DNA from: Buttiauxella sp. A111
GTDB lineage: Bacteria; Pseudomonadota; Gammaproteobacteria; Enterobacterales; Enterobacteriaceae
Assembly: GCF_014189855.1 (NCBI RefSeq)
Contig: NZ_BJFN01000003.1
Coordinates: forward strand, 1 to 64,000
Direction: 5' to 3'
DNA length: 64,000 nucleotides
Shown here piece after piece: positions 1-12,300 of the stretch. A program made the translations under genes and the position numbers. The notes beneath the pieces were generated by a model that saw nothing but the letters and a program-made list of their open reading frames with translations, did no database searches and had not been told where the DNA came from. Numbering within the stretch: the stretch's first letter is position 1; each line of letters starts with the position of its first letter.

Positions 1-93
1 GCGCAGATGGTGAAGTTACCGATAAGAAGAGAAAGAGCCTTCCCGAGGGTGGTGAAGGAAAGGCCACATAAATATGGTAAAGCCAGGAACAAA
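1..93. other. Unassigned left edge
   Basis: No gene can be assigned in this cut-off segment. On the minus strand one frame is open from just after a TGA near position 117 to the window edge and reads as a hydrophobic peptide containing LPYLCGLSFTTLGKA, with no ATG (a TTG is available). On the plus strand a hydrophilic frame ends at a TAA at 69-71. Either could be part of a gene continuing outside the window. In E. coli the gene beyond ycaD is ycaM, but I could not match this sequence to it. Confidence 0.25.
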
Positions 94-125
94 AATGCCA
101 GTCAGTTGCTTAACTGACTGGCATT
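94..125 (-). terminator. Rho-independent terminator after ycaD
   Basis: A 14-bp perfect inverted repeat (arms at 94-107 and 112-125, loop GCTT) is followed on the minus strand by a run of five T. It lies 26 bp past the ycaD stop codon and faces the correct way to end that transcript. Confidence 0.85.
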
Positions 126-150
126 ACTCGCAAGAGGGGCTTTTAATTTA

Positions 151-1299
151 TCAGGCATGAGCGACGGGTGTGGTGTGGTGCCCTGCTTTGCGAAGGAGCA
201 TCAGTAAGTAAACAAATGCCACACCAGCAATCATGACAAACAATAAACTGTCTGAGAAACTTTGCATCAACATCGATGTAAACGTAGGCCCGAGCAAGCT
301 GCCTACGGTGTAACTTAGCAGCAGCGCCTGGTTCATCGCGACCAATTGGTGATGTTCAACTTTCTCGCAGGCCCACGCCATCGCCACCGGGTAGAGTGTA
401 AAACCAGCAGCACCCAGAACAAATAAAGTCGGCCCCATGGCTGCGTGGCTCAACATGGCCATACAACCCAGAATCACAATAAACACCTGAACACGTAGCA
501 CTAACAGGCGGCCAAATCTATCGGCCAAACGCCCAACCGGCCACTGTCCAACAATTCCCGCACTGACCATCACCGCCATCCAGAATCCAATTCCGGCATC
601 GCTGACGCCCTGATGGTTTAAATACAGTGGCATTAATCCATACAGGGAACCGAGAACAATCCCTGAAATTATGCAACCGTTCACCCCCAGGCGCGCATGC
701 CGCAGACGCAGCATAGGCCATACTGGTGTCGCCTCCTGGTTTTCACTGCGATCGTTCACAATACGAGTGAACAGCAATGGGAGAATGGCGGTCAGCGTTA
801 ATACGGTGACCCACGGCAAAACACTGGCTAAATCCGTCGGCATTTTGCTAATCATCAATTGGCCAAGTACCGTGCCAACGTAATAAACCATCATGTATGC
901 TGCCAGCAGGCGTCCACGGTTACGCGACGTACCACTGCACATCAGCCCGCTCTCGACGACCACCCAGATCATCGCGCAACCAATACCCGCGATGAATCGC
1001 CACATCATCCAGCTCCAGAAACCGGTCATTAATCCCAGGCCTGCGCAGCCCGCCGCGAAGATCAACGATGCAAGATAGTAACTACGGTTGAACCCCTGGC
1101 GCTTAATCAGCCACCCGGTCATCAATGTCCCCACCAGGTTTCCAGTAAAGTACGAAGATCCCACCATCCCGACTTGCCAGGTTGGAAGATTTTCGTGAGC
1201 TAACCAAAGTGGAACCAGCGTGTTTAGCACCGCAATCGCCAGGGTCAACAGCATCAAACCGCAGAGCAAAAGCATTACTGGCTTTGTATAGGTGGACAT
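151..1299 (-). CDS. ycaD: MFS transporter YcaD
   Basis: This is an inner-membrane major facilitator superfamily protein of 382 residues, the length of E. coli YcaD, and the similarity runs end to end. It has about 12 hydrophobic segments, an N-terminal MFS loop signature near [12 protein letters not shown] and a second-half equivalent at GRLADRFGR. The substrate is unknown, so transport is inferred from the family only. The start was set at the ATG giving [10 protein letters not shown], which matches the E. coli protein; a longer reading of 14 extra residues is open upstream but has no family support. In E. coli ycaC separates this gene from dmsC; here it is absent. Confidence 0.93.
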   Translation of the reverse strand: MSTYTKPVMLLLCGLMLLTLAIAVLNTLVPLWLAHENLPTWQVGMVGSSYFTGNLVGTLMTGWLIKRQGFNRSYYLASLIFAAGCAGLGLMTGFWSWMMWRFIAGIGCAMIWVVVESGLMCSGTSRNRGRLLAAYMMVYYVGTVLGQLMISKMPTDLASVLPWVTVLTLTAILPLLFTRIVNDRSENQEATPVWPMLRLRHARLGVNGCIISGIVLGSLYGLMPLYLNHQGVSDAGIGFWMAVMVSAGIVGQWPVGRLADRFGRLLVLRVQVFIVILGCMAMLSHAAMGPTLFVLGAAGFTLYPVAMAWACEKVEHHQLVAMNQALLLSYTVGSLLGPTFTSMLMQSFSDSLLFVMIAGVAFVYLLMLLRKAGHHTTPVAHA

Positions 1300-1553
1300 G
1301 TAAAAAAACCGAGAGGAAGAGAATAAATTTGTGCGCATCATGCCACTGGAAAAATGATTGTCAATCCAGCGCTGACGGGGCCTGCCACAATTTATCGGGT
1401 GTCGATTTGAAAAACTAATCTAACGGGTCATCGGAACACGTGACGTCGATGCTATCTCTCTGTTTTTGATGAGATCAGAGATTGCGAACCGAAGCGGAAT
1501 GGATGAAATATTTCATGGAGAATTGGATGATATTTTCTTATGCGAAGATAAAA
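1300..1553. other. Intergenic gap where E. coli carries ycaC
   Basis: The segment lies between the start of ycaD and the dmsC terminator. I see no coding frame or RNA gene. It presumably holds the ycaD promoter. E. coli K-12 has ycaC at this position; no remnant of it is recognisable here. Confidence 0.5.
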
Positions 1554-1575
1554 AAATGCGCCCGAAGGCGCATTT
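1554..1575 (-). terminator. Terminator of dmsABC
   Basis: A 9-bp stem (AAATGCGCC pairing with GGCGCATTT, loop CGAA) is followed on the minus strand by a T run. It sits 16 bp beyond the dmsC stop codon. Confidence 0.85.
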
Positions 1576-1590
1576 CATTTTGATGGTTTG

Positions 1591-2451
1591 TTAGCTAGCA
1601 ATCGCCATGCCGACTGTCATATGCAGGCCGTAGAACACACCACGCCCAATCAGTTCACCAGCAATAACCAACACAAAAGCCAGGGCCAGCACTGCTGGAC
1701 TCGCCTGCCTACCTCTGAGCTGTGGAACAATCCAACACACTAAAGCTGCAGCCAACACCAACAGTCGCCACGACATTAATGCGCCATATTGCGGCACCAA
1801 TGCTGACGCCTGCGCAATAGAGCTTTGAATCGTTGCTAACTCCATGCCTTGCAGCATGACAACCATGCAACTTACCAGCACCGCCAGCAGCGAAATTGCA
1901 GGAAGAATACGCATTCCCCAACCCGTTACGCCCGCGACACGCAGCAACAGATAACCTAAAAGCGGCCCGCCAATAAACATCGTCAGGAAGAAGCTCAGCG
2001 GCGTATAAACGCTATACCAGGTTGGAACGGTATCAATCAAGTAAACTTTGCACATCATCCAGACAAAGAAAACGCCCAGAATCATTGTCAAAACCATCCA
2101 GATCTTTCCCAACGCCTGAGGCATTTTGCCCAGCACGGTAACCAGCCACCAGAAACCGCCGACAGCGAAGAACACCGAACCACTGGCAATTTCATTACTC
2201 AACGCTGAATCACCGATGCGATTGAGTGAGTTGAACGCGCGCAACGGGGAGCCTAAGTGCAAAACTGAGGCCATAAAACCAATACCCATGAGTACCCACA
2301 GTACGATCATTGCCCAATGGACTCTTTTTTGCTGTGCGCATTCTGAAATGCCCGTCATTAATGCCAGTGCCATGACGATAAAACCACCCGCGACACACTG
2401 CCCCAAAACCGTAAAGACCATTAACGGCCATTCATGCCATCCGTTTCCCAT
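1591..2451 (-). CDS. dmsC: Dimethyl sulfoxide reductase membrane anchor DmsC
   Basis: This integral membrane subunit anchors DmsAB to the cytoplasmic membrane and oxidises menaquinol, passing electrons to DmsB. The 286-residue protein (287 in E. coli) has about eight hydrophobic helices and ends in a well-conserved segment GELIGRGVFYGLHMTVGMA. The ATG for MGNGWHEWPLM lies one base after the dmsB stop (TGAGATG), indicating translational coupling; an in-frame extension of 48 residues inside dmsB is not credible. It is the last gene of dmsABC and is followed by a terminator. Confidence 0.95.
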   Translation of the reverse strand: MGNGWHEWPLMVFTVLGQCVAGGFIVMALALMTGISECAQQKRVHWAMIVLWVLMGIGFMASVLHLGSPLRAFNSLNRIGDSALSNEIASGSVFFAVGGFWWLVTVLGKMPQALGKIWMVLTMILGVFFVWMMCKVYLIDTVPTWYSVYTPLSFFLTMFIGGPLLGYLLLRVAGVTGWGMRILPAISLLAVLVSCMVVMLQGMELATIQSSIAQASALVPQYGALMSWRLLVLAAALVCWIVPQLRGRQASPAVLALAFVLVIAGELIGRGVFYGLHMTVGMAIAS

Positions 2452-2452
2452 C

Positions 2453-3070
2453 TCACACCTCCTTTGGGTTTGCCAGATAGCCGGTTTTATCCCCACAAGG
2501 ACGGCTGTTGGCGTTGGGTTTAATGACAATATTTGGCTTCGTGAAATGTGCTGATGGTAGAGGAGCAATCGCTGCTTGCTCGCCATACTTTTCACGCAGT
2601 TCCGCTATTGGCGCCATATCCAGAGCACGCAATGGGCAAGATTCCACACAAATTGGTTTCTTACCTTCAGCAATGCGCGAATAACAGCCATCACACTTCG
2701 TCATGTGTCCTTTTTCTGCGTTGTACTGTGGTGCACCATATGGGCAAGCCATATGGCAATAGCGGCAGCCGATACACACGTCTTCGTTTACGACTACAAA
2801 ACCGTCTTCACGTTTATGCATCGCACCGCTTGGGCAAACCTTGGTACAAGCAGGGTCTTCGCAATGGTTACAGGCAATTGATAAATAGTAGGCAAACACA
2901 TTTTGCTGCCAGACACCGTTGTCTTCTTGCCAGTCACCGCCAGCATATTCATAGATGCGGCGGAAGCTGACATCCGGCCCTAAGTTTTTGTAGTCTTTAC
3001 AAGCCAGCTCGCAGGTCTTACACCCTGTGCAGCGGCTGGAATCGATATAAAATCCGTATTGAGTTGTCAT
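2453..3070 (-). CDS. dmsB: Dimethyl sulfoxide reductase iron-sulfur subunit DmsB
   Basis: This electron-transfer subunit carries four [4Fe-4S] clusters between DmsC and the molybdenum subunit DmsA. It has 205 residues, as in E. coli. Four cysteine groups are visible: CTGCKTCELAC near residue 14, CNHCEDPACTKVC near 67, CIGCRYCHMAC near 99, and a final CDGC with a later CVESC. The start follows a GGAA ribosome-binding sequence, 10 bp after dmsA. The plus-strand frames over this gene are shadows. Confidence 0.96.
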   Translation of the reverse strand: MTTQYGFYIDSSRCTGCKTCELACKDYKNLGPDVSFRRIYEYAGGDWQEDNGVWQQNVFAYYLSIACNHCEDPACTKVCPSGAMHKREDGFVVVNEDVCIGCRYCHMACPYGAPQYNAEKGHMTKCDGCYSRIAEGKKPICVESCPLRALDMAPIAELREKYGEQAAIAPLPSAHFTKPNIVIKPNANSRPCGDKTGYLANPKEV

Positions 3071-3080
3071 CAGCTATTCC

Positions 3081-5525
3081 TTACGCCTTCTCGACCTGGA
3101 CGAGGTTACTGTGGGATGGGTTACCTTTCGCCAGAGGCGACGGGCGTTGGGTGGTTAACACGTTAATGCAGCCAGCGTGATCCACTTTGTTGGCATCCGG
3201 GCTGTACCATGCCCCTTCCCCCATCGCGACAACACCAGGAATAATGCGCGGCGTGACTTTAGCGTTGATATTGACTTCGCCACGTCCGTTGAAAACGCGC
3301 ACTATATCGCCGTTTTTAATCCCACGATGCTGTGCATCGATTGGGTTGATCCACATTTCCTGACGACAAGCAGCCTTAAGTACTTCCACGTTGCCGTAAG
3401 TTGAGTGCGTACGCGCTTTGTAATGGAAACCGGTCATCTGCAATGGCCATTTCTCTGCGAGCGGATCGCCATAGTTTTCAAAGCCGGCGCTGTATACCGG
3501 CAGAGGATCGATGACATCCCCTTCGTTGAGTTGCCACGTCGCGGCAATCTCTGCCAATTGCTCAGAATAGATTTCAATTTTCCCGGACGGCGTCGTCAGC
3601 GGGTTAGCAGCGGGATCTTCACGGAAGGCTTTATACGCCACGTGATGCCCTTCTGGATCGCGCTGCTTGAAGATGCCTTGCTTGCGGAACTCATCGAAGC
3701 TTGGTAATTCTGGAATTGCTTCCTGAGACTGTTGATACAAGTGACGCATCCAGCCTTCTTGTGTGCGGCCTTCAGTAAACTTATCCTCAACGCCCATACG
3801 TTTTGCCAGTTCACTGGTCATCTCATAGATAGTTTTGCACTCGAAGCGCGGTTTGATCGCCTGATCTGCAAAAATCACATACGACATGTTGCCGCACGAC
3901 GCATCGAGACAGAAGTCCATCTGTTCAGAGGCGGTGCAGTCTGGCAGCAGAATATCTGCGTATTTAGCGGAAGACGTCATGTGGTTATCGATGACCACAA
4001 TCATTTCGCATTTCTTGTCGTCTTGCAGAATGTCGTGGGTACGATTGATTTCTGAATGCTGGTTAATCAGACAGTTACTGGCGTAGTTCCAAACCATTTT
4101 GATCGGCACATCAAGTTTATCTTTGCCACGCACACCATCACGAGTTGCCGTCATTTCCGGGCCACGCTCAATAGCATCAGTCCACAGGAACATAGAAATG
4201 CTGGTCTGTACTGGGTTTTCTAACGTAGGCATACGAACGAAAGGTAAATCGTAAGAGCCTTCGCGTGCGCCGCTGTTACCGCCGTGAATACCCACGTTAC
4301 CCGTCAGGATCGACAGCATCGCGATAGCGCGAGAAACCAACTCACCGTTTGAGTGACGCTGTGGCCCCCAACCCTGGCTGATAAATGCTGGTTTTGCTGT
4401 AGCGATTTCGCGGGCCAGTTGCGTGATGCGTTCCGCAGGAATACTGGTGATTTTCGCTGCCCATTGCGGCGTTTTCGCCACGCCATCCGCACCATTCCCT
4501 AGAATATAGGCTTTATAGTGACCGTTAGCTGGCGCAGTTTTTGGCAGCGTTTTTTCGTCGTAACCGACGCAATATTTGTCGAGGAAAGGCTGATCAACGA
4601 GGTTTTCTGTGATCATGACCCACGCTAATGCAGAGATAAGCGCGGTGTCAGTCCCAGGACGAATCGGAATCCATTCATCTTCACGTCCTGCACCCGTATC
4701 GGTATAACGCGGGTCAATGATAATCATGCGAGCGTTAGATTTTTCGCGCGCTTGCTCAAGGTAATAAGTCACCCCGCCGCCACTCATACGTGTTTCGCCA
4801 GGGTTATTGCCAAACAACACCACAAGTTTGCTATTTTCAATGTCTGAAGGGCTGTTGCCATCCGCCCAACCACCGTAGGTGTAATTCAGGCCAGCGGCAA
4901 TCTGAGCGGTTGAATAGTCACCATAGTGGTTCAAGTAACCCCCGCAACAATTCATGAGACGGGCGATCAATGTTGAACCCGGTGGCCACGAACGAGTCAT
5001 CGTGCCACCCAGCGTACCGGTGCCATAGTTCAGATAGATTGCTTCGTTGCCATGCTCTTTGATGATGTCTTTCATGCTATTAGCGATGGTATCGAAGGCT
5101 TCGTCCCAGCTGATACGCTCGAACTTGCCTTCGCCACGCGCACCAACACGCTTCATTGGATATTTCAGGCGATCGGCATTGTAGACACGGCGGCGCATCG
5201 AACGGCCACGTAAACAAGCACGAACCTGATGTAGTCCTTCGTAATCATCGTTACCGGTATTGTCTGTCTCAACGTATTTGATTTCACCGTCCACAACATG
5301 CATGCGCAGTGGGCAACGGCTACCACAGTTGACGGTACAGGCACTCCAGATAACTTTTTCGGGTGTGTTGACGGCTTCAGTCACGTTTTGCGCTAAAGCC
5401 AGGCGGCTAAAGGGAAGTGTTAATGCACCACTCGCAGCAGCAAGCCCACCAATAGCCGTGGTTTTCACCAGCTTACGGCGGCTCACCTGGGCGGTCAGAA
5501 CCGCATTAGAAGTTTTCTCTTTCAT
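3081..5525 (-). CDS. dmsA: Dimethyl sulfoxide reductase catalytic subunit DmsA
   Basis: This molybdo-bis-MGD oxidoreductase reduces DMSO and related N- and S-oxides in anaerobic respiration. It has 814 residues, the E. coli length. The N-terminus carries a twin-arginine signal (SRRKLVKT) and a hydrophobic stretch, expected for Tat-dependent handling. A [4Fe-4S] binding cluster of cysteines follows at CTVNCGSRC with a distal CLRGR, then the long molybdopterin domain. The start was placed at MKEKTSNAVL; 14 further upstream residues are open but not conserved. It leads dmsABC and has an FNR-type promoter about 220 bp upstream. Confidence 0.96.
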   Translation of the reverse strand: MKEKTSNAVLTAQVSRRKLVKTTAIGGLAAASGALTLPFSRLALAQNVTEAVNTPEKVIWSACTVNCGSRCPLRMHVVDGEIKYVETDNTGNDDYEGLHQVRACLRGRSMRRRVYNADRLKYPMKRVGARGEGKFERISWDEAFDTIANSMKDIIKEHGNEAIYLNYGTGTLGGTMTRSWPPGSTLIARLMNCCGGYLNHYGDYSTAQIAAGLNYTYGGWADGNSPSDIENSKLVVLFGNNPGETRMSGGGVTYYLEQAREKSNARMIIIDPRYTDTGAGREDEWIPIRPGTDTALISALAWVMITENLVDQPFLDKYCVGYDEKTLPKTAPANGHYKAYILGNGADGVAKTPQWAAKITSIPAERITQLAREIATAKPAFISQGWGPQRHSNGELVSRAIAMLSILTGNVGIHGGNSGAREGSYDLPFVRMPTLENPVQTSISMFLWTDAIERGPEMTATRDGVRGKDKLDVPIKMVWNYASNCLINQHSEINRTHDILQDDKKCEMIVVIDNHMTSSAKYADILLPDCTASEQMDFCLDASCGNMSYVIFADQAIKPRFECKTIYEMTSELAKRMGVEDKFTEGRTQEGWMRHLYQQSQEAIPELPSFDEFRKQGIFKQRDPEGHHVAYKAFREDPAANPLTTPSGKIEIYSEQLAEIAATWQLNEGDVIDPLPVYSAGFENYGDPLAEKWPLQMTGFHYKARTHSTYGNVEVLKAACRQEMWINPIDAQHRGIKNGDIVRVFNGRGEVNINAKVTPRIIPGVVAMGEGAWYSPDANKVDHAGCINVLTTQRPSPLAKGNPSHSNLVQVEKA

Positions 5526-5832
5526 AGGACCCACTTGTTTCGTGCTCACATTTAAACAAGCCGGCAATGGTTATTCAGGTAGTTACGGCCTGCGTTTCCG
5601 TTGCTCAGCCAAAAAGAGAAAGGAGTGTCATAATCTTTGCCAGTATCACGACTGACGACCCGGTTAAGTCATTTAACCTCTGGCCACCAAATGATAAGAA
5701 TACTGAATGAGTTGTTGTAGTAATCATCACTCGCTTTCTGGAGCCGATAATACTCATTTGGGGGTATTTGGTATTGTTTGGCGTCAATAAAGTCAGATTG
5801 ACTCTGGGAATGAGAATATTTACGGCAAAAAA
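5526..5832 (-). promoter_or_regulatory. dmsA leader and upstream region
   Basis: This gap separates dmsA from the serS terminator. It contains an FNR-type promoter (separate entry) and an untranslated leader of about 215 bases reaching the dmsA ATG. No convincing small gene was found; short frames here lack ribosome-binding sequences or homology. Confidence 0.6.
5747..5787 (-). promoter_or_regulatory. Predicted FNR class II promoter of dmsABC
   Basis: On the minus strand, TTGACGCCAAACAA at 5774-5787 matches the FNR consensus TTGAT-N4-ATCAA in both half-sites with one or two changes per half. A TATTAT -10 hexamer lies at 5747-5752. If transcription starts near 5740, the FNR site is centred about 41 bases upstream, the class II activator position. 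This fits the known anaerobic FNR activation of E. coli dmsA. The start site is inferred. Confidence 0.7.
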
Positions 5833-5852
5833 AAAGCGCCCGTAGGCGCTTT
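5833..5852 (-). terminator. Terminator of serS
   Basis: An 8-bp stem (AAAGCGCC with GGCGCTTT, loop CGTA) is followed on the minus strand by a run of nine T. It lies about 30 bp after the serS stop. Confidence 0.88.
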
Positions 5853-5881
5853 ATAGAATTAAATCGAACTAACACATTACA

Positions 5882-7195
<1,314 letters not shown>

Positions 7196-7266
7196 TTAAT
7201 GGAGGGGATACGGTCACAGCCTGCAACCGCATTGATATTCTTGCTAACCTTACCGCAACGTCTGCA

Positions 7267-8610
7267 TTAGCGGTAGCGTTTTGTCGGGCTATTTTGATCC
7301 TGTTCAGCAAGCCAGGCGAGCTTTTCACCAATCTTGCCCTCAAGACCTCTGTTTGTTGGCTGATAATAGCGTGTTTGTGCCATTTCCTGCGGGAAGTAGA
7401 CCTCACCGGATGCGTAAGCGTTGGGTTCATCATGAGCATAGCGATACTCCTGACCATACCCCATTTCTTTCATCAGTTTAGTTGGCGCATTGCGTAAATG
7501 GACGGGAACATCGTAATCGGGGCGCTCGCGGGCATCGGCCATTGCCGCTTTAAAAGCCGTATAGACCGCATTACTTTTTGGAGCACATGCAAGATAAACG
7601 ATAGCCTGAGCAATTGCACGCTCACCTTCCGCAGGGCCCACGCGTGTAAAACAGTCCCACGCCGCAAGAGCGACCTGCATACCACGCGGATCGGCATTTC
7701 CCACATCTTCGGATGCAATAGCCAGCAAACGGCGGGCAACATACAACGGATCACCACCAGCCGTGATAATGCGTGCATACCAATACAGTGCAGCATCAGG
7801 GGATGAGCCACGCACCGATTTATGCAATGCTGATATCAAATCGTAGAAACGGTCGCCTTTATTATCAAAGCGCGCGCTGCGTTCACCTGCAATTTCTGTC
7901 AGCAAAGCAATATGCAATTCTCGATGACCACTGGCATTGGTTTCGGCCATATCAGCCATCATTTCCAGGGTATTCAGGGCACGACGAGCATCGCCATTAA
8001 CCAGTTCCGCTATCGCACGGCGAGTCTCATTTGGCAGGACAATATTCTGCCCGCCATAACCACGTGCAGCATCACTCATCGCCTGGTCGAGTACTTTTTC
8101 GATATCTTCCGTGGTAAGCGATTTGAGCAAGTAAACGCGTGCGCGTGATAGCAGTGCAGAATTTAGTTCGAAAGAGGGATTTTCGGTTGTGGCACCGATA
8201 AACGTAATTGTGCCGTCTTCAATATGAGGTAAAAAAGCGTCTTGTTGGCTTTTGTTGAAACGATGGACTTCGTCGACAAACAGAATAGTGCGACGCCCGG
8301 CGTTGCGATTCTGACGTGCTCGCTCTATGGCTTCGCGGATCTCTTTGACACCGGAAGTCACCGCTGAGATACGTTCAACATCCGAGTCAGCATAGTGCGC
8401 AATCACTTCCGCCAGCGTGGTTTTACCCGTACCCGGTGGCCCCCATAAAATCATCGAATGGAGATGCCCCGCTTCGATAGCCTTAGGAAGCGGTTTGCCT
8501 GGGGCGAGCAGATGTTGTTGACCGATATACTGCGCGAGGTTCTCCGGCCGCATACGCGCGGCCAGAGGCTGGAAGGTATTCTCAGAAAAATCGAGCGACA
8601 GATTGCTCAC
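7267..8610 (-). CDS. rarA: Replication-associated recombination protein RarA
   Basis: This AAA+ ATPase related to clamp loaders (Mgs1/WRNIP1 family) acts at stalled replication forks and opens duplex ends. It has 447 residues, the E. coli length. Walker A is GPPGTGKTT, Walker B is LFVDEVHRF, followed by sensor 1 (GATTENPSF) and the C-terminal tetramerisation region ending in NSPTKRYR. It begins 8 bp after lolA, so the two are probably cotranscribed, as in E. coli. Confidence 0.96.
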   Translation of the reverse strand: MSNLSLDFSENTFQPLAARMRPENLAQYIGQQHLLAPGKPLPKAIEAGHLHSMILWGPPGTGKTTLAEVIAHYADSDVERISAVTSGVKEIREAIERARQNRNAGRRTILFVDEVHRFNKSQQDAFLPHIEDGTITFIGATTENPSFELNSALLSRARVYLLKSLTTEDIEKVLDQAMSDAARGYGGQNIVLPNETRRAIAELVNGDARRALNTLEMMADMAETNASGHRELHIALLTEIAGERSARFDNKGDRFYDLISALHKSVRGSSPDAALYWYARIITAGGDPLYVARRLLAIASEDVGNADPRGMQVALAAWDCFTRVGPAEGERAIAQAIVYLACAPKSNAVYTAFKAAMADARERPDYDVPVHLRNAPTKLMKEMGYGQEYRYAHDEPNAYASGEVYFPQEMAQTRYYQPTNRGLEGKIGEKLAWLAEQDQNSPTKRYR

Positions 8611-8618
8611 TCATACCT

Positions 8619-9230
8619 CTACTTACGTTGATCGTCCACCGTCACGCCTTTAGGCGGGGTAAACGTAAACTTGCTCATGTCCACAGCACCATTTTGCTGG
8701 GTTTTCAGCGCGTAGCTGCTGCGTTGATCGTCTTGCTCGATGGCACTGAACTGATGAATAGTCCCGTCGCGCCCAACATTGATGGTGAACTGTTTAAGGT
8801 TACCTGCGCTGGTTTTTGGCGTCAGTATGAAGTCATCACCGCTTTGTTTGATGTTGTACTGCTGCCAGTCGCTGCTTTGGTTACGTGCAATCAACATAAA
8901 CGGCGTATTGCCAGTCGCATCTTTCAACCATGTTGCGCTAACTTGCTCAACAAACGGGTTATAGAACCACAGCGTTTTACCATCAGAAACCAGAATGCTT
9001 TCATCGGGCTGAGTCATATGCCAGTTGAACAGGTTAGGACGCTTAACCCACAAATCACCCTGACCTTCTTGCACTGCGGCACCACTACCGTCCGTCACTT
9101 TCTGGGTAAAGCTGGCGTGGAAGCTGCTGACTTTATCTAAACGGTCTTTCAAGTCACCAGCGGCATCAGCCCAGGCAGCGGTTGCGGTCAAAGCAGTCAA
9201 CAAAGCACAAGTAATAGCGATTTTTTTCAT
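8619..9230 (-). CDS. lolA: Outer-membrane lipoprotein carrier LolA
   Basis: This periplasmic chaperone takes lipoproteins from the LolCDE transporter and hands them to LolB at the outer membrane. It has 203 residues including a Sec signal peptide (MKK start, hydrophobic core, cleavage expected after ATAAWA at residue 21), leaving a 182-residue mature protein. The sequence is nearly identical to E. coli LolA along its length. The order ftsK-lolA-rarA on one strand is conserved in the family. Confidence 0.97.
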   Translation of the reverse strand: MKKIAITCALLTALTATAAWADAAGDLKDRLDKVSSFHASFTQKVTDGSGAAVQEGQGDLWVKRPNLFNWHMTQPDESILVSDGKTLWFYNPFVEQVSATWLKDATGNTPFMLIARNQSSDWQQYNIKQSGDDFILTPKTSAGNLKQFTINVGRDGTIHQFSAIEQDDQRSSYALKTQQNGAVDMSKFTFTPPKGVTVDDQRK

Positions 9231-9393
9231 TATGATCCCTTAAAATTCATGCGCCACAAAGCGACTGCGCTGTGGCATTTCTGTTGCCCACTTTAGTCGA
9301 GTGCTATTCATGAGCAACAGAAGAAAAAGCTGATTTTCCGGTAATTTACCCTTCTTTGCACAAGAGCCGCAACAGCGACTCTTGCACACAAGA

Positions 9394-12300
9394 TTACTCG
9401 AATGGCGGTGGAGCCAGTACTTCGCGGTTACCATTATGTCCTTGCGGGCTCACGATCCCCTGCGCTTCCATTTGTTCAACAATTCGAGCGGCACGGTTGT
9501 AGCCGATACGGAACTGGCGCTGAACACCGGAAATAGAGGCTTTACGTTTTTCGACCACAAAAGCAACAGCCTGATCAAATAACGGATCAAGTTCTTCATC
9601 TCCGTCAAGACCACCACCAGCCCCTCCTTCACTCTCGTTATCTGAGGTAATGCCGGTGATATATTGTGGGCGACCACGCGCTTTCCAGTCCTGAACCACA
9701 GCATGGACTTCCTGATCACGGACAAACGCACCGTGAACACGCACTGGCAGCGTCGAGTTTGGCCCGGAATAAAGCATGTCCCCCATCCCCAGCAGTGACT
9801 CAGCGCCACCCTGATCAAGAATGGTGCGAGAGTCGATTTTACTCGATACGGTAAACGCAACGCGCGTCGGGATGTTGGCCTTAATCAGGCCGGTAATCAC
9901 ATCAACTGATGGGCGCTGAGTGGCCAGTACAAGGTGAATACCCGCAGCACGCGCTTTTTGCGCCAGACGCGCAATCAACTCTTCCACTTTCTTGCCAACC
10001 GTCATCATCAGGTCAGCAAACTCGTCCACCAATACAACGATATACGGCAATTTCTCAAGCATTGGATGAGAGACTTCCATGCTGTCACCCGGTTTCCAGA
10101 ATGGATCTGGAATTGGACGGCCCATGCGTTCTGCTTCCAGCACACGTTCGTTGTAGCCCGCCAGATTTCGCACGCCTAATGCTGACATCAGTTTGTAGCG
10201 ACGTTCCATTTCGTTAACGCTCCAACGCAAGGCGTTTGCGGCGTCTTTCATATCTGTAACGACTTCGGTCAACAGATGCGGAATACCTTCGTACACTGAC
10301 AGCTCAAGCATTTTCGGGTCGATCATGATAAAGCGGACTTCTTCCGGTGTCGCTTTATACAGCATGCTGAGGATCATGGCGTTGACACCAACCGACTTAC
10401 CGGAGCCCGTTGTACCTGCAACCAGCAAGTGCGGCATTTTCGCCAGATCGGCAATCACCGGCTCACCACCGATATCTTTACCCAGCACCACCGTTAACGG
10501 TGAAGCACTGTCACGGAACTTGGCGCAATCCAGCACTTCACGGAGGTATACGGTCTGACGTTTTTTGTTCGGCAGTTCCAGACCAACATAGGGTTTACCC
10601 GGAATAACCTCGACCACACGCACCGCTACCGTCGACAATGAACGCGCAAGGTCGCGAGACAAGTTGGAGATACGCGCGGCTTTCACGCCTGGCGCTAAGT
10701 CAAGCTCAAAGCGAGTGATGACGGGGCCTGGAGAGTAATCTACAACGTCCGCTTTAATACGGTAATCCGCAAGGCGAGCCTCCACCAGACGTGCCATTTG
10801 CTCCAAAGCAAAGGTGTCCACTGGCTCAACTTCTGCTGGCGGAGACGTCAGCAAATCCAGCGACGGTAAAGGCGTGGTAGGACGCTGCAACGGACGATCA
10901 TCACCATTTCGCATCAGGAATGGATGGATCAGGCTTTCCTGCATTTGCGGCGCTGTAACTGGTGTACTGGACTGTGGCGGCGTCCTTTGCGGCTGTGCAG
11001 TTTGCCAGCTTTGCTCAGGCTTAACCGGTACAGGCTCTTCAATAGGGCTCGGCGTAAACAAGGGTTCGCCAGGTCCATCGTTGACGAGCGTTTTCATTGG
11101 CGAGAAATCAAAATCATCCAGCGAGAACGGCACATTATTTGGCTGTTGCTGATTAGATTGCGATCCTGACGCTGTGTAACGCTGCTGCTGTTGTGCCGCA
11201 AATTGACGTGCTAATTCAGCCTGCTCAGCCTCATCTTCATCTTGCTGCGAAACGTCGTCTTCATACTCTTCGCCATAACGTTGCTGTTGTTGAGCAGCAA
11301 ACTGACGAGCAAGCTCATGCTGCTGAACGTCTTCGGCGTCGTCAGCATACTCATCTTCGATATCCACACCATTCTGACGACGAGCTTCTTCTTCAGCCAT
11401 ACGCTGAGAAGGCAATTTAATCCCGTAGGAAGCAAGTTCACGGCGAGTCGGCACCCGCACACGATTTGGGCGTGGAAGCTGCGGGCCAATCCCCTCTTTG
11501 GTCTGAGGACGTGGCGCATCACTGGCAATACTAAACACGGGGCTAAAGGCAGACGCTACTGCCACGACTTTTGCCGCGTCTTTTACATCCTGTGGAATGG
11601 TAGCACCAGGTGCTGGCACCACGGATGTCGTATCGAATACACCTTGCGGCATTGATGGTGTTTCAATCTGCGGTGCGGAAGTCGACGTAGTCGTTTGAGC
11701 AAATGCAGGGCTTTGATCATAGCCATAGGGATCAGGTTTTGGCTCGTTAACCGGCTGATACCAGGCCGCTAGTTGCTCCCGTTCACGTGCACGTCGCTCT
11801 TCGACCTCTTCGAAATGGTAGATCGGTGGGCGAACTGCCGGTTTTACTTCTTCAACCGGTTCAGGTTGAGGTGTTGGCTCGACGGGAGCAGGCTTATAGT
11901 AAGCGGATTCAGGCGGCGCTTGTTCAACGACCGGTTCTGACCTATGGTTTGTCACCTGCTGCGGAATGTATTGCTCAGCCTCGCACGGCGCGTGGAAACT
12001 TTCAGGCGCAGGCGCAATCACGGGGTCTGGCGTCACAGTGGTAGGCGCAGGTTCCCAGGCAATAGCAGGCGTATGTTCTACTTCTGGAGCAGGGGCTGTA
12101 ACAGGAGGCACCGTTGCCATTGGCATAACCGGAGCGGCATAGTCTGGATTATTTGCCATCGCAGTGGCCGCTGTAGCGGCTACAGGTGCGACAATAGACT
12201 GCCCGTGTAAAAGCGGATCGTATTCTTCGCTTTCCGGCAAAGTGGCTTTATTACCAGAAAACAGTACGTCATCTTCTGGCGGCGCCGCTTTGTTATTTGA

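Noticed and set aside
9358..9384. Terminator between ftsK and lolA
   Set aside because: A hairpin is possible (CAAGAG/CTCTTG arms) but it has mismatches and no T run on the minus strand; lolA may be partly cotranscribed with ftsK.
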